Positions 11,323 through 23,994 of a stretch of DNA of 64,000 bases are shown in pieces (positions within the stretch are counted from its first letter, which is position 1; each line of letters starts with the position of its first letter). The notes below the pieces were generated by a model, which made no database searches, was not told the DNA's origin, and saw nothing but the letters and a program-made list of their open reading frames with translations. The stretch covers positions 9,052,001-9,116,000 of the forward strand of contig CAVNZM010000001.1 of assembly GCA_963693365.1 (NCBI GenBank). The letters run 5' to 3'. Position numbers and translations under genes: made by a program. Source of the DNA: Amoebidium appalachense (taxonomy: Eukaryota > Ichthyosporea).

Positions 11323-13556
11323 TGGTCATTATTCATCCATGCTCATGCAGCAGTACCACTCCACCTAAAAGACTTAACCCTCTTGGTTTCTAGCAAAAAA
11401 GCTAGCAGCCTAATTTTATTAACTACTTATAGCTTACTGCCAAAGACTCGTAGCCTTATTTATACTATGTACACAAAACGTACACATCTCCATTCAAGTC
11501 TGAAGCTTTCTTTATTGGTTTCACGTTTACAAACACCCGGACTCAATTGCAAGTACAACCTCGTATGAATTTTATTTCAACAGTACCGTACGCGTGGGCC
11601 GCAATCACTACCATATATTATTCTACGCTTCGCCACAGAAATTCGTTAATAAAGTTTAAACCACTCCGGACGGTAAGTCATGAGCAGCCTGGGATGTAGG
11701 GCTGGCATGCAACAATCATGAAACCACAGCAAAAGAGCTCGAGACCAGGCTCACATTACATGGGAAGAAACAGTCACTGAATCACGGGTGACCCAACTGC
11801 AGCTGGGCATGATGTGCGTTACAGCCCTCCCCCCCCCCTCCCTCCCCCCCCCCCCCCCCCCCTTCCCCTCTCTCCTCCTCGCCAAACACACGCAGGCAAT
11901 CACATGGGCACACACACATGTATACAGAAACACACACATCCACACCCTGAGTCACAGACAGCTTTAATAGGCAAAAGATCTAGCTAGCCTTGGCAAGGGG
12001 CGCGTGGGGGGGGGGGGGGGGGGGGGGGGGGGTAACCGGAGAATTACCTCGACTTCAAGTTTGCATTAGACTGCAGCTGGTGAGGTCTCGGTGTCAGTGT
12101 CTCTAGCTAGCTAGGCCATCAATATCCTAGGAAGGTTTAGTAGGTTCTTCCTAATTTATAACACAGTTTGTTTTGGTACATTATGCACCGCGTGCACGTG
12201 TGCTCGTGTTTCAGAGACCGTATGCGGGTTACTGTATGTGTTCAGTGGGCCATGTGTTGGTGGGGACTCAGGACTTCGTAAGTATTCTTTTTTTGCCGGG
12301 GGGGGGGGGGGGGGGGGGGAAGATGGGATTTACCAATTAAACGCATATATACATATGCATGTACAGAATGCCGTTTACTAAAGTTTCACACGTACCATAT
12401 GATACGTACACAGTACATGCATTCTGATATCTGATTTTTTTTTTGTGTGTGTGTGCGCGCGCGCGTGTGTGTGTCTCTCCTCTGTGAGTGTGTACGTGTG
12501 TGTGTGTCGGTACGTGTGTGTGTGTGTGTGTGTGTGTGTACATGTCTAGATCTGTGTGTGTGTGTGTCGGCGCGCGCGTGTGTACGTGTGTGTGTGTCAC
12601 GGTCTGTGTGTACATGTGTGTGTGTGTGTTTGTTTGTGTGTGTGTGTGTGTGTGTGCATGTGTGTGTGTGTGTGTGTGTGTGGAGGGTGTCTGTGTGTGT
12701 GTGGAGTGTGTGTGTGTGTGTACATGTGTGCGTCTGTGTGTGTTTTGGGACACACACACACACACAGCATATACGTACACGCACATGCGCGCACACACAC
12801 ACGTACCCACACACGCACGCACACATGCACAACCATCCACACATACACAGACGTACGCACATACATGTACAGCATGCGTAAGGTTACGCATCCAAACACG
12901 CGAACACGCCCACGTACGCCCACACACCGGGAGGGAGGGGGGGGGAGAGGGGGGGGGGGGGGGGGGGGGGGGGAGGGGAGGGAGAGAGAGAGGGTTGGAG
13001 GGAGAGAGAGGAGGGTGGGGGAGAGTCTCGGATACTGAGCGGGGGAGGAAGGGGGGAGGGGGCGGGGGGCGGGGGGAAGGGGGGATGGAGGAGTGGGGGA
13101 CACAGCGAAAGAGAGAGAGACAGAGAGGGAGGGAGAGACAGAGGGAGAGAGGGAGTATGGAAGGGAGTGAAAGAAAAGGGAGGTGTGGGGGGGAGGGGGT
13201 GAGGGGGGAATGGGGAAGATAGAGGGAGGGAGCGAGATGTGTGATATTGTAGTATGGCCCAATGGCATTTTTTTTTTTTTGGTGTGTGTGCGTGGGGGGG
13301 GGGGGGGGGGGGGGGAGGGACGACCGTTTCGAAAATATTTGCTTGGATTCCTGGTTTTGGTAACACCTGACTTCTAACACCCACACACACGAAGATCCCC
13401 ATTACTACCGAAATCCTTTTTGATTGTTGAGTCTGGAGTCTAGAGCAAGCCAGCCTTGTGTTTCAAGTCAGGCCATCTTTTGAGTCATTGCATATTTATG
13501 ACAATTGTAGGCGGACCTAATGGACTTGCAACCAACAACACAAACTCAGAACGGTT
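11323..13556. other. Intergenic stretch, repeats only
   Basis: Contains poly-C (11828-11862), two poly-G runs (about 12007-12032 and 12299-12319), a GT-rich block (12445-12745), a CA block (12750-12860), a GGGA/GGAG purine tract (12928-13230) and a poly-T then poly-G tract (13269-13320). No gene seen. Confidence 0.6.
11648..11653 (+). terminator. Candidate polyadenylation signal of the permease
   Basis: AATAAA about 325 bp after the stop codon at 11322. Confidence 0.4.
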
Positions 13557-13852
13557 GTAAATTTAATAATATGTGGTACTGTTCTAGATTTGCTGCTGCC
13601 ATAAAACTAATAACCACCGTGTTCTCAATGTTGATTATTTTAAATACGGTTGGATTTTTATGTTCATGTATGCGGTACTACACCACCGTTTTCTGGTGGT
13701 TAAAAAACTGTTTTTAGTCAAAATAACATACTGTACAGTAACCTCAAATACAGTCTAATCAAAGTATCTGTCGTAATCATTGAGCCATGGACAAGCTACC
13801 ATACCCGCCTCGAAAGGATAGACTTCTTCCAAAAACAGCTGCTACGTATGTC
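13557..13852 (+). repeat. Repeat A, copy 1
   Basis: Matches 19289-19849 at both ends: the motif TTTGCTGCTGCCATA near the left, and GCCTCGAAAGGA.AG.CTTCCAAAA near the right. Each copy is followed at once by poly-C. Confidence 0.6.
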
Positions 13853-14104
13853 ATGTCATGCCCACCCCCCCCCCCCCCCTCCCCCTCCCCCTCCTTTGCC
13901 CCATAGTGTCACAGTGCCAGTAAGCGCCTCAGAGGAGGTGGCGCCGGGGGAAGGGGGGGAGGGGGGCAGCTGGGGGCAAGAGAGAAAAACGTGGATAGAG
14001 ATTGAGGAGCGTGTGCGCACCTCGGTCTGTACTGTGTCTGTGTATGATAAGAGAGTATCAGGTGTGTGCAATCGTGTCTGTGGGTATGTATGTTTGTGGG
14101 TGGT

Positions 14105-14198
14105 CACGCAGTGTACATGTGTGTGTGTGTGTACGGGTGTGTGTGTGTTTGCGTGTGTGGGTGTGGGTTTGTGGGTGTGGGTGTGTGCCACCGTGATG

Positions 14199-14242
<44 letters not shown>

Positions 14243-14290
14243 GTGTGTGTGCGTTTGTGTGTGTCTGTGTGTATGTGCACGTGTGACACT
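14105..14290. repeat. GT-rich microsatellite
   Basis: (GT)n with GGTGTG interruptions. Confidence 0.95.
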
Positions 14291-14479
14291 GTAATATTGC
14301 AGAAGCCAAAGTAGCATAGTAACGATGGCAGTAGTTCGACGTTGACGGTGGGGTGGCCATCATAACATTGAATGAAATCCCAATAGGGGAGACCTGACGG
14401 AGGGTTTTGTGGGGGTGAGCCGGGGTGGGGAGAAGGTCTAGGGGGCAGAAGAGAGAGGGGGGGTAGGGGGAGGGTGGGG

Positions 14480-15062
<583 letters not shown>

Positions 15063-15123
15063 AAAAAGAGACAAAGTCATGAATACGTTTATATGGAGTG
15101 AGTTTTTAAACGGCACCCGGAGG

Positions 15124-15180
15124 ACGATGCTTAATACCCACGTATCATGATGATGATACCTACCGGATACAACGATCACA
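15124..15180 (+). repeat. Repeat B, copy 1
   Basis: GATGCT.AATACCC.CGTATCAT..TGATGATACC..GGATACAA is shared with 21293-21348. Confidence 0.65.
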
Positions 15181-16232
15181 ATGGCGCAGCCACCAGTCGA
15201 ACGGGTGGATTGATGGTCCCTCCCCTCCTCCGCCCCACGCCGAGCCAACCTCCTGGCCTCGAGCTCCCATGGTATTTCCCTACTACATAATCCTAGCTCC
15301 AAAAGATTTCCACCACCCCCTTTTTGGTTCGTTAATTTCGAATTTATATCGGGGCCCTCTTATGTTGCATACCATTCTGCAAAACATCATGACTTGGTCA
15401 CTAATGTATCAGCTAGGCTCTGTCCGTTTTTCCAAAAACCACAAACACGAGGATTAATCTTTTTTGTTTTAGCTTGGCAAGGACGTCCGCACACAGATAT
15501 CGATCGTGACGGATCATGTGCGCGGATGAGAAGCGGCTTCGTGTAATATGCAGCGTTTTTGAAAAGAAAAGGGCCTCGAAAGCGAGCGGGCGGAATGAAC
15601 ATTATTGTATTCTACATAAAACCGCACTTTCCAACACAAGCAGTGTCTTATTCTTGCTCGAAAAATTGTTGTTTCTCAATATAGAGCAAAAGAAACTTTG
15701 AATTGAATATCAGTGTGTTTTTTGTATATTTAGACAAATAGTGCGTATCTGACTTGGCGAGTGCGAGACTCGAGACTAGTCGAGTGCCTGAAAAGTTCGA
15801 GACAAGCAAAGTGCTGAATAGATCTGATTGCTGAACAGTGATTGGTTCATAACGATTCATATTCAAATATAATTTGCATGAGCCAATCGATAAGTAGGCC
15901 AAAACTTTTCAAAAAATCGGCGAAGGGGGGCTCTATACGATTAGCTTTTATTCAAATTTTCTTCAGAAAACTTAGGCTCTGTTATGATACGTTTTTATAC
16001 ACTGTAAGTGACGAACAATAACTTTTTGCAGCAAAGACCGTAGAAGGTTAGCTAATTATAAAACTATCTATTCTTAGTTCTCTTATAAGAGCCTACCGAG
16101 ACGAAAAAAGGTGAAACATCTACTAGAAACTGCCTTGACCAGTGCCACTGCAATGTCTTTTTTCGCTATAGCTAACCCCAAATAGAATAGTAAACATTCC
16201 GGCGCTGAGGATTTAGTCATTTCAATATTCAG

Positions 16233-16304
16233 CCAATCACAATCAGCAATAGAGTGTAAGGGTCCATTTTTATTGGTAGTTCTAATCATCAAGCAAGTAT
16301 AAAA
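16233..16304 (+). promoter_or_regulatory. CCAAT boxes and TATA box of the secreted-protein gene, copy 1
   Basis: CCAAT at 16233-16237, inverse CCAAT (ATTGG) at 16272-16276 and TATAAAA at 16298-16304, about 100 bp before the ATG. Two more CCAAT-type motifs lie near 15838 and 15888. The same sites are conserved in copy 2. Confidence 0.75.
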
Positions 16305-16405
16305 TCTTGCAGTAGTGCCATCGCAGATTCAGTTTTACAGCGAAGCAAAAAAACAGACGCGTTTCCTAACTTTCAAAAGTTACTGTTTTCTTCAAACGCT
16401 CTAAA

Positions 16406-16909
16406 ATGCAGTTGACCGCCATCGCCGCCGCCGCCCTCGCCTGCGCCTCCAGCGCCGAAGCTGTCGGCAACTGGGGATGGGGCCCCGCCGCGAACTGCCC
16501 TGCCGGCACCGTGGCGGCATGGTGGGGGTGGGGTGGCTGCGTCAGTGCCACTGCCGTTAACAACAACAACTGCCCCCAGGGCCAGGCCTGGTGGTGGTGG
16601 GGCTGCGGTGCCACCAACTGCCCCCCGGGCACCGAGTTCCGTGATTGGCGCACCGGGTGCGTTGTCCGCCCTGCGTGCGGCGCGGGTACCACATGGGGGG
16701 GTTGGGCCAATGGTTGTGTGAGGACCACCACTACTACCCGCGTTGCTTCTCGCCCTGCTCCGGCTCCTGCGGCTGTTAATGTGGGGACTCAGCCCGGTCG
16801 CGTCGCGGTTAACGTCGTCGCCCCTGGGCCGGCCGCCGCTGATAACGTGGATATTGTGGATGGCTCCGCGGATGTGGTTGACGGAGAGGTGGTGGACGGA
16901 ACGGCTTAA
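16406..16909 (+). CDS. Secreted Trp/Cys-rich repeat protein, copy 1
   Basis: Single-exon, 167 aa. Residues 1-19 are a signal peptide (MQLTAIAAAALACASSAEA). The mature part starts with four Cys pairs in a loose repeat: CPAGTVAAWWGWGGCV (31-46), CPQGQAWWWWGC (56-67), CPPGTEFRDWRTGCV (72-86) and CGAGTTWGGWANGCV (91-105). So the unit is roughly C-x2-G-x-aromatic-x-G-C-V. A Thr/Pro/Ala linker (107-123) follows, then a Val/Asp-rich acidic tail with the repeated motif VDG (151-165). No catalytic motif. The Cys/aromatic spacing recalls small extracellular carbohydrate-binding modules, but that is only a resemblance. It is GC-rich in AT-rich surroundings, with its own TATA and AATAAA. The copy at 23995-24498 encodes the same protein. 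Confidence 0.85.
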   Translation: MQLTAIAAAALACASSAEAVGNWGWGPAANCPAGTVAAWWGWGGCVSATAVNNNNCPQGQAWWWWGCGATNCPPGTEFRDWRTGCVVRPACGAGTTWGGWANGCVRTTTTTRVASRPAPAPAAVNVGTQPGRVAVNVVAPGPAAADNVDIVDGSADVVDGEVVDGTA

Positions 16910-17152
16910 AATCCGAATTCCGATTTTGTGAAACAAGAATTATGAATCTTGGCCCTACTCCCCGTTGTTGTGTTGTATGTTATATGCCTTATGAGGAAAA
17001 GTAGATCTGTAGATATTCTGTTACTTATTATGAAAAGTTGTTTGTGCTTAGCAAGTTTTTTTACCATTATTCACGCACAAACCATTAGATGGTGGTGGTC
17101 CTTCATTCACCTGGATTTAGCGTAATGGCCCTGGCGGCAAGCTGTATGCAAG

Positions 17153-17158
17153 AATAAA
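17153..17158 (+). terminator. Polyadenylation signal, secreted-protein gene copy 1
   Basis: AATAAA 244 bp after the stop. Conserved at 24742-24747 in copy 2. Confidence 0.6.
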
Positions 17159-17583
17159 CTCATTTTAAACCTTAGCTCAAGCGCACGACCTGGTTATGAA
17201 AAAGTCTTTGTATTCGTACATCTGCATGCATTTTAAATTTGTAGCCGTCCGTGCTTGCTTCCTTGTTTTACGATCCACACGTGTAGGGATGAGCATTGAG
17301 TGAAAGAGCTAAGACGCCTACCTTCACAATAATCGTGCACTGTAAAGGTTGTGGTGTGTGCATGTGTTTAAAAAGTAAGCCGCTGAAAGAATTATTTGCC
17401 CCCCCCCCAGGCCCGCGATCTCTTCTCTATCCGACCTGCCCCCTCCCAACCTCCCCCCTCTTTCCTTCCCTATCTCTCCCCTTCTTCCCGGGGACAAAAT
17501 ACAAATAAATCCTGCAAAAGTGTGCGTGTGACTTTGGACTGCCACTTACTTGTTAGGCATGTACATAATCACAAAATAAATAA

Positions 17584-18081
17584 TTACACAATAAGATACC
17601 ACACGATACTAGACCCGATGAAGGCAGACACCTTGAAAAACTAAGCCTTATGTCTCGTTTTATATATAATGACCGCCTAAATCATATTGCCAAATATGAC
17701 ACTCGCAAATGTGTAACACCTAAATACATATTACCTTCCTATAGAATTGGTCTTTCTTTAGCTGACGGTATTATTGACCACTTACCACGCTTTTACTGTA
17801 CACGTGCCGTACAGTGGAGGTCTACTAAGTATAAGGTGGCATCGTTTGCATGCCCAAACAACACACACACACACCAGCTTAAACGGTCGTGTATTGCCGA
17901 ATGTAGTTTGATAGATCACATAATACCGCAGCACACACACGACACATTCACAACAGACACCCAGAAAGATAGCTTACCTGAAAATTACAACATCCTTGAT
18001 TTTATACTAAACACACATAACTATGACCTGTTTATTAGATATATTGATTGGCTTGAGAAACACGTCATTACAAAACTCTAG
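17584..18081 (+). CDS. Hypothetical protein, AT-rich ORF
   Basis: Open from 17584. The first ATG is at 17650 (143 aa) and the stop is just before a (CA)n array. Composition is protein-like (charged, aromatic, few low-complexity stretches), with tryptophans and a C-terminal segment DLFIRYIDWLEKHVITKL. I do not recognise it. The Cys/His placement (FACPNN, RSCIAECSLIDH) followed by a helical tail could be the 3' end of a non-LTR retroelement ORF, but no RT motif is present. Codon use is much more AT-rich than in the other genes. It lies between the two duplication units and has no second copy. Confidence 0.35.
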   Translation, partial: LHNKIPHDTRPDEGRHLEKLSLMSRFIYNDRLNHIAKYDTRKCVTPKYILPSYRIGLSLADGIIDHLPRFYCTRAVQWRSTKYKVASFACPNNTHTHQLKRSCIAECSLIDHIIPQHTHDTFTTDTQKDSLPENYNILDFILNTHNYDLFIRYIDWLEKHVITKL

Positions 18082-18275
<194 letters not shown>

Positions 18276-18309
18276 ACCACCCCCCTCACCCACAAGTACG
18301 CACTCATTC

Positions 18310-18396
18310 CCCCCCCCCCGCCCCCCAACACAAACACCCCCCCCCCCTCCCCCCCCGGAGGCTCCTTCTCCCTACTCGCCCCCCTGCCCGCCCCCC

Positions 18397-18431
<35 letters not shown>

Positions 18432-18465
18432 CTCCCCCCCCCCCCCTCCCCCCCCCCCTCCCCGC
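18310..18465. repeat. Poly-C rich tract
   Basis: Several C-runs, interrupted by T and G, end directly at the permease fragment. Confidence 0.9.
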
Positions 18466-18468
18466 CCA

Positions 18469-18613
18469 TGGCTTGTTTTCTCTTCCATTCTTTTGCTCCT
18501 CCTCGCTACTGGCCCAATCACCCTCGAGACATTTAATTATGCGCCCGTTGGTTGGTGGGTTGGCTCACCACACGTTTACTGGGCCTAAGTGTGTACATGA
18601 TTCAGCAGAATAG
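18469..18613 (+). pseudogene. Degenerate 3' end of a permease copy
   Basis: Matches 11149-11296 of the intact permease. It carries a 2-nt deletion after the CCCGTT codons (frameshift) and an in-register loss of 36 nt (12 codons, around IIGCFHWTIFAR) so that GGLA joins HHTFTGPK. It starts at the end of a poly-C tract. Together with 392-484 it shows repeated duplication of the 3' end of this gene. Confidence 0.85.
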
Positions 18614-18908
18614 CTTTCGGATTCTCATAGCTTATGTAATAGAAATTCTCTTGATCTGAGTATAGTGAACAATTAAAGACCGCAGCCTAAATGCTAGCCC
18701 ATCCTCTGCTCTTCAGGCAACTAACTAGGGGTGAAATCGGCATGATAAGTTAATTACTCATGAGGGTGAATTTCGGCTGCAGCCAGCTAGAAAACGTTTC
18801 CAGACCCCCCTAACCACATGGACAAACTTAAACAATCGCAATTTTCATTTGTTTTTCAAAGTTTTTTTTTTTTTTTTTTTTGGTTTTTTTTTTTGTGTGT
18901 GTGTGTTT

Positions 18909-18966
<58 letters not shown>

Positions 18967-19288
18967 AGGGGGGATGGCTAGCCAGCTTTTCAACGTTTTG
19001 ATGTGCTAGAATCTTAGATTTCGGGAAAATCCTGAATTCGGCCCAAGTACCCTTTTACTCTATATTCTTGACATGCGGCATTTCAGAACTTGAATTCGTA
19101 TTGCGACTCGCTAGGCGTGCAATATTCTGTGTCCCTCTCAAATATACAAGGCGAACAGCGTGAGCTTTCATACCTCAGAACTGAGTTCGTTAGTTATTGG
19201 TTGTAGCAGGTTTATGCTCTCATGTCATCTCTGAGTCTCTTTGTTAATGCCGTTTAAATTGAAAACCGTAGGCTAGGATTCAATGCCT
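18614..19288. other. Non-coding stretch with internal repeats
   Basis: A poly-T run, GT repeats and a poly-G run of about 40 (18860-18964). The segment around 18767-18830 (GCCAGCTAGAA...CAGACCCCCCTA) recurs at 19549-19612. No ORF of note. Confidence 0.55.
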
Positions 19289-19849
19289 TTAAATTTAGTG
19301 CTGTTCTACATTTGCTGCTGCCATAGAGCTAACCGTTCGTGGCCGTGATCTCAGTGTTGATTGCTTTTTCGTGGCCGTGATCTCAGTGTTGAGGGGTTGG
19401 ATTTGAATCATGTTGAGAAGGATGCGATAAAAACAGCACCTTTCGGATAGTAAAAACCCACTATTTCAACCAAAGATGATACAACAGCAAACTCTTCAGC
19501 AAATGATAATACAGTTACTCGGCCTCAAGGCCGAATATAAGATTTATTACGTGGATTTCGGCCCTAGCCAGCTAGAATCTTAGCCCCAGACCCCCCTAGC
19601 CCACAAGGACAAGGAGAGAAGCCTTAAATTTCATATGTGCCATGCATACGGGGGCTAGACGGCTAGAATCTTAAATCTTCCAAAAAATCTAGCGATGGAA
19701 TCTAAGCTTATTGACGGAAAATCTTATTATTAGTCCACCCCTGTAAATATATGTGATAATGAACCTGAAAGGCTTAGTCACGGACAATACAGCTACATAC
19801 CTGCCTCGAAAGGACAGTTTGCTTCCAAAATCAACGGTTACAGATTCCA
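19289..19849 (+). repeat. Repeat A, copy 2
   Basis: Counterpart of 13557-13852. It contains a perfect 25-bp direct repeat starting TTCGTGGCCGTGATCTCAG at 19336-19360 and 19368-19392, which is not duplicated in copy 1. Confidence 0.6.
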
Positions 19850-20031
19850 ATCCCCCCCCCCCCCCCCCTGCCCCTCCTCTCCCCTTCCCCCGCCTCCTCC
19901 CCACAAACAGGAAGCGGCAATACCCGTCCCCCCCCCCCCCCCCCCCCCCCCCTCTTTCAGCGGTAGGTGCCAGTTGCACTGAGTTAAGGTTTGGTAAATG
20001 GAAAAATGTGTGAGACACCCGGTGTGTGTGG

Positions 20032-20062
<31 letters not shown>

Positions 20063-20640
20063 GGGAGGGGGGGAGGGGAGGGGGGGGGGAGGGGGGGGGA
20101 AGGGGGTCCGGAACCAACTATTTAGACCGTGCTGACCGTGCACTCCCCCCTCCCCTCGCCTGCCCCAAAGGAAGCCCGAGTGGCAGAAGGGAAGCAAGAG
20201 GGGGGTGTGGAGAAAGGGGGAGGGGGGGGGGGTGAAACCCATGTAAATCATGATCGGGAGGGTGTTGGGTCCCCTCCTCCAAATCCCTAAGTTAGCAGTA
20301 TGTCGGCCTGGCACAGTGGATCCCCTCCTCCGCACCCCCCCTCCCCCTCCCCGCCCCTCCCCCCCCCCACCACTTCACCTCCCCACCCACACACATACAA
20401 ACACACACGCTCTCCTACTTTGTGGTGAAGTATGCCAGTGAGACTAACCACAATTCCGCTGATGCTGTAGTGGGTTTCCCTCGTCTCTCACTCTCACTCC
20501 CCCCTCCCCCTCTCCCTCCCCTCCCCCGCCCACCGCCCCTCCTTCCCCCTCTTCTCACCTCCCCCTCCCCCCCTCCCCCCCATCTCTCCCGCGCCTAACC
20601 CTGCCAGAGAGCTCTCTCTCATACACCCCTCCTGTACTCC
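19850..20640. repeat. C-rich and G-rich homopolymer region
   Basis: C-runs at 19852-19868 and 19929-19952, G-runs at 20047-20106, then pyrimidine-rich DNA. No gene seen. Confidence 0.8.
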
Positions 20641-20703
20641 TTTGAGAGACAGAGAGGGAGGGAGGGCGGCGGCGGCGGGGGGGGGGGGGGGGGGGGGGGG
20701 GGA

Positions 20704-21184
<481 letters not shown>

Positions 21185-21292
21185 TACAGTCGCGTGCTCA
21201 AATCAGGCAGGTACCGGTCATGATCAAAGCTACAGATACGTAGGGCCCCTTTTCCGCAATATTCGTTGTGGGACTGAGTTTATACGGCGAAG

Positions 21293-21348
21293 CCGATGCT
21301 AAATACCCTCGTATCATCCTGATGATACCGTGGATACAATATCATGGT
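21293..21348 (+). repeat. Repeat B, copy 2
   Basis: Counterpart of 15124-15180. Confidence 0.65.
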
Positions 21349-21429
21349 ACAGCTATACAAGTAGGTCTGTGCGTGTCGCCGGCGCCAAAACATAACGAGA
21401 CAGTTATTGATGTTGGGTTGTGTGGTTGT

Positions 21430-21526
21430 TACCTCCCTCCCCCCTCCCCCCGCCCCCCCCCCCCCCCTCCCTGGCCCCCCCGCCTCACGCTTCCCCCCCC
21501 CCCCCCCCTGGCCCCCCGCCTCATAG

Positions 21527-21557
<31 letters not shown>

Positions 21558-21820
21558 CCTGCAGTTGCCGGATCTGCCAAATGTTATGACCCTTTTCCCT
21601 TTCATTTGACCCCCCCCCCCCCCCCCCCCCCCCCCTTTCTTGCCCCCCTCGACCTGAATTGGCACCCCCCCCCCCCCCCCCCCCGAAATGTTCCCGAACA
21701 TTGCTCACAAGTCGGTACTGCAATTATATTATTCTCAGTTTAATTCAAAGCACTCCCCCCCCCCCCCCCTCCCCCCCCCCCCCCTCCCCCCCCCCCCCCC
21801 CCCCCCCCCCCCGGCCCTCT
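21430..21820. repeat. Poly-C array
   Basis: Five or more C-runs of 15-35 separated by short unique sequences. Confidence 0.95.
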
Positions 21821-22275
21821 TCCCATTCCCTGCCCCCCAAAAACATTTTTTTATGTTTTTCATCCTCAGCGACTGAAATCATGGCACCCGTGTTTTCTAG
21901 ATATATTTCCTTTCATTGTGTTCAACGTCTGTGGGTGTGTGTGTGTGTGTGCACGTTTGTGTGTGTGTGAATGTGTGTGTGGGCCAAGTGAAGGTTGTAT
22001 GCGTTTTTGTCTTCTTAGTTGTTTTTGTATTCTATTCGATTATTACTTTGTGTGTACATGTGGGAAAAAAACAAATAAAAAAAATTTACCAATGACCACC
22101 GCCCAGCTTGAATCACCCTAGCTCTAGTGTAAAAAAATAATCATTATCAGCCACAAACCTTTCTGGTACACTCGCCCTAAATGTCATATTCACATTACTG
22201 AGTTGATTTAGTTGTGTTTTTTACTCTATTTTTTTTCAACAACTGTCTGCCTATAGCTATTAAAACATTAAAATG

Positions 22276-22391
<116 letters not shown>

Positions 22392-22521
22392 GAATTTACC
22401 GTCCTCATCCCCGTGTCCCCTTAAACCGGTGTTAGCAGACCTTTGAGGTTTTTGTGTTTGGATTGGTAGATCTTTTACATTAATATTTTCAAAATGTCGT
22501 TGTACCAATGATATAGTACTT

Positions 22522-22712
22522 GGGGTTTACACACTTTTTATTGCGCGTGGACACTGCCGGAGGCCCAGCCACATTCGACGGCCTACTGCGTTTTCCAGCA
22601 CAGCCAATCAAATGCAGCCAGTGACATATGTACATGCTAGGCAACAATGAGCGCCATCGTAGTATCTGACACCCCTATTACATATTATGGGTAAGCAGAG
22701 GCTAGCATCGGT
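22522..22712 (+). mobile_element. GGGGTTTACACAC dispersed element, copy B
   Basis: About 191 bp, nearly identical to copy A at 2988-3180, apart from a CG insertion near 22545 and the loss of a few bases near 22652. It inserted only in duplication unit 2, so it moved after the segmental duplication or was lost from unit 1. Confidence 0.8.
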
Positions 22713-23117
22713 GTAAAAAAAATGTCGCCCAATTTCTCTAAAAAAAGTGCGTTCCATTCTGGGTTAGGAACGAAAACCGTTTTGATACGGGAATCACCTG
22801 ATCTCTCCCGTCATTCAGCCCAGCGTGTTCACAGTAGACTCCGAAACCGCTGGTTTTTTTCTTTTTATTTCAAAGCCCTGAGTACGTATATCCTCTCGGG
22901 CCCAACTTTAGGGCACTATATTTCAATTTTCTCATTATCAAATATATAGTTATTTTAGGCTTTTTCATTAGTATTTCAAGAATATTTAGCGATTTTGATG
23001 TAATAAAAACAACTAAGCAACGTTTCGATGGTTTTTGATGCCTCACAAAATGGCCTTTGGTCCCCTCCAAATACCGGATTTGAGGTCCGGCAAACAACGC
23101 AATATATATATAGATAA
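22713..23117. other. Non-coding AT-rich stretch
   Basis: No ORF of note. Not shared with the position before the gene block in unit 1. Confidence 0.4.
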
Positions 23118-23812
23118 TGCAGCGTTGCTTTTTGAAAAGTAAAGGGCCTCGAAAGCGAGCGGGCGGAATGAACATTAATGTATTCTACATAAAACCGCAC
23201 TTTCCAACACAAGCAGTGTCTTATTCTTGCTCGAAAAATTGTTGTTTCTCAATATAGAGCAAAAGAAACTTTGAATTGAATATCATGTGTGTTTTTTGTA
23301 TATTTAGACAAATAGTGCGTATCTGACTTGGCGAGTGCGAGACTCGAGACTAGTCGAGTGCCTGAAAAGTTCGAGACAAGCAAAGTGCTGAATAGATCTG
23401 ATTGCTGAACAGTGATTGGTTCATAACGATTCATATTCAAATATAATTTGCATGAGCCAATCGATAAGTAGGCCAAAACTTTTCAAGCAACAAAAATCGG
23501 CCATGGGGGGCTCTATACGATTAGCTTTTATTCAAATTTTCTTCAGAAAACTTAGGCTCTGTTATGATACGTTTTTATACACTGTAAGTGGCGAACAATA
23601 ACTTTTTGCAGCAAAGACCGTGGAAGGTTAGCTAATTATAATAATATCTATTCTTAGTTCTCTTATAAGAGCCTACCGAGACGAAGAAAGGTGAAACATC
23701 TACTAGAAACTGCCTTGACCAGTGCCACTGCAATGTCTTTTTTCGCTATAGCTAACCCCAAATAGAATAGTAAACATTCCGGCGCTGGGGATTTAGTTAT
23801 TTCAATATTCAG

Positions 23813-23887
23813 CCAATCACAATCAGCAATAATGAAGTGTGAGGGTCCATTTTTATTGGCAGTTCCAATCATCAAGCAAGTATAAAA
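23813..23887 (+). promoter_or_regulatory. CCAAT and TATA boxes of the secreted-protein gene, copy 2
   Basis: CCAAT at 23813-23817 and TATAAAA at 23881-23887, with spacing to the ATG about 10 bp longer than in copy 1 because of a small insertion in the leader. Confidence 0.75.
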
Positions 23888-23994
23888 CCTTGCAGTAGTG
23901 CCATCACAGATTCAGTTTTACAGCTGCAGCGAAGCAAAGAAACAGACGCGTTTCCTAACTTTCAAAAGTTACTGTTTTCTTCAAACGCGCTAAA

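Larger units (their letters stand above)
15549..17362 (+). repeat. 1.8-kb duplicated gene block, copy 1
   Basis: Aligns with 23118-24944 along its whole length, with scattered substitutions and small indels in flanks but none seen in the coding sequence. It includes promoter, gene and polyadenylation signal. Confidence 0.92.

Noticed and set aside
16373-16936. Antisense 187-codon ORF opposite the secreted-protein gene (and its copy at 23962-24525)
   Set aside because: It is a shadow of a GC-rich coding sequence on the other strand; signal peptide, promoter and AATAAA all support the + strand reading.
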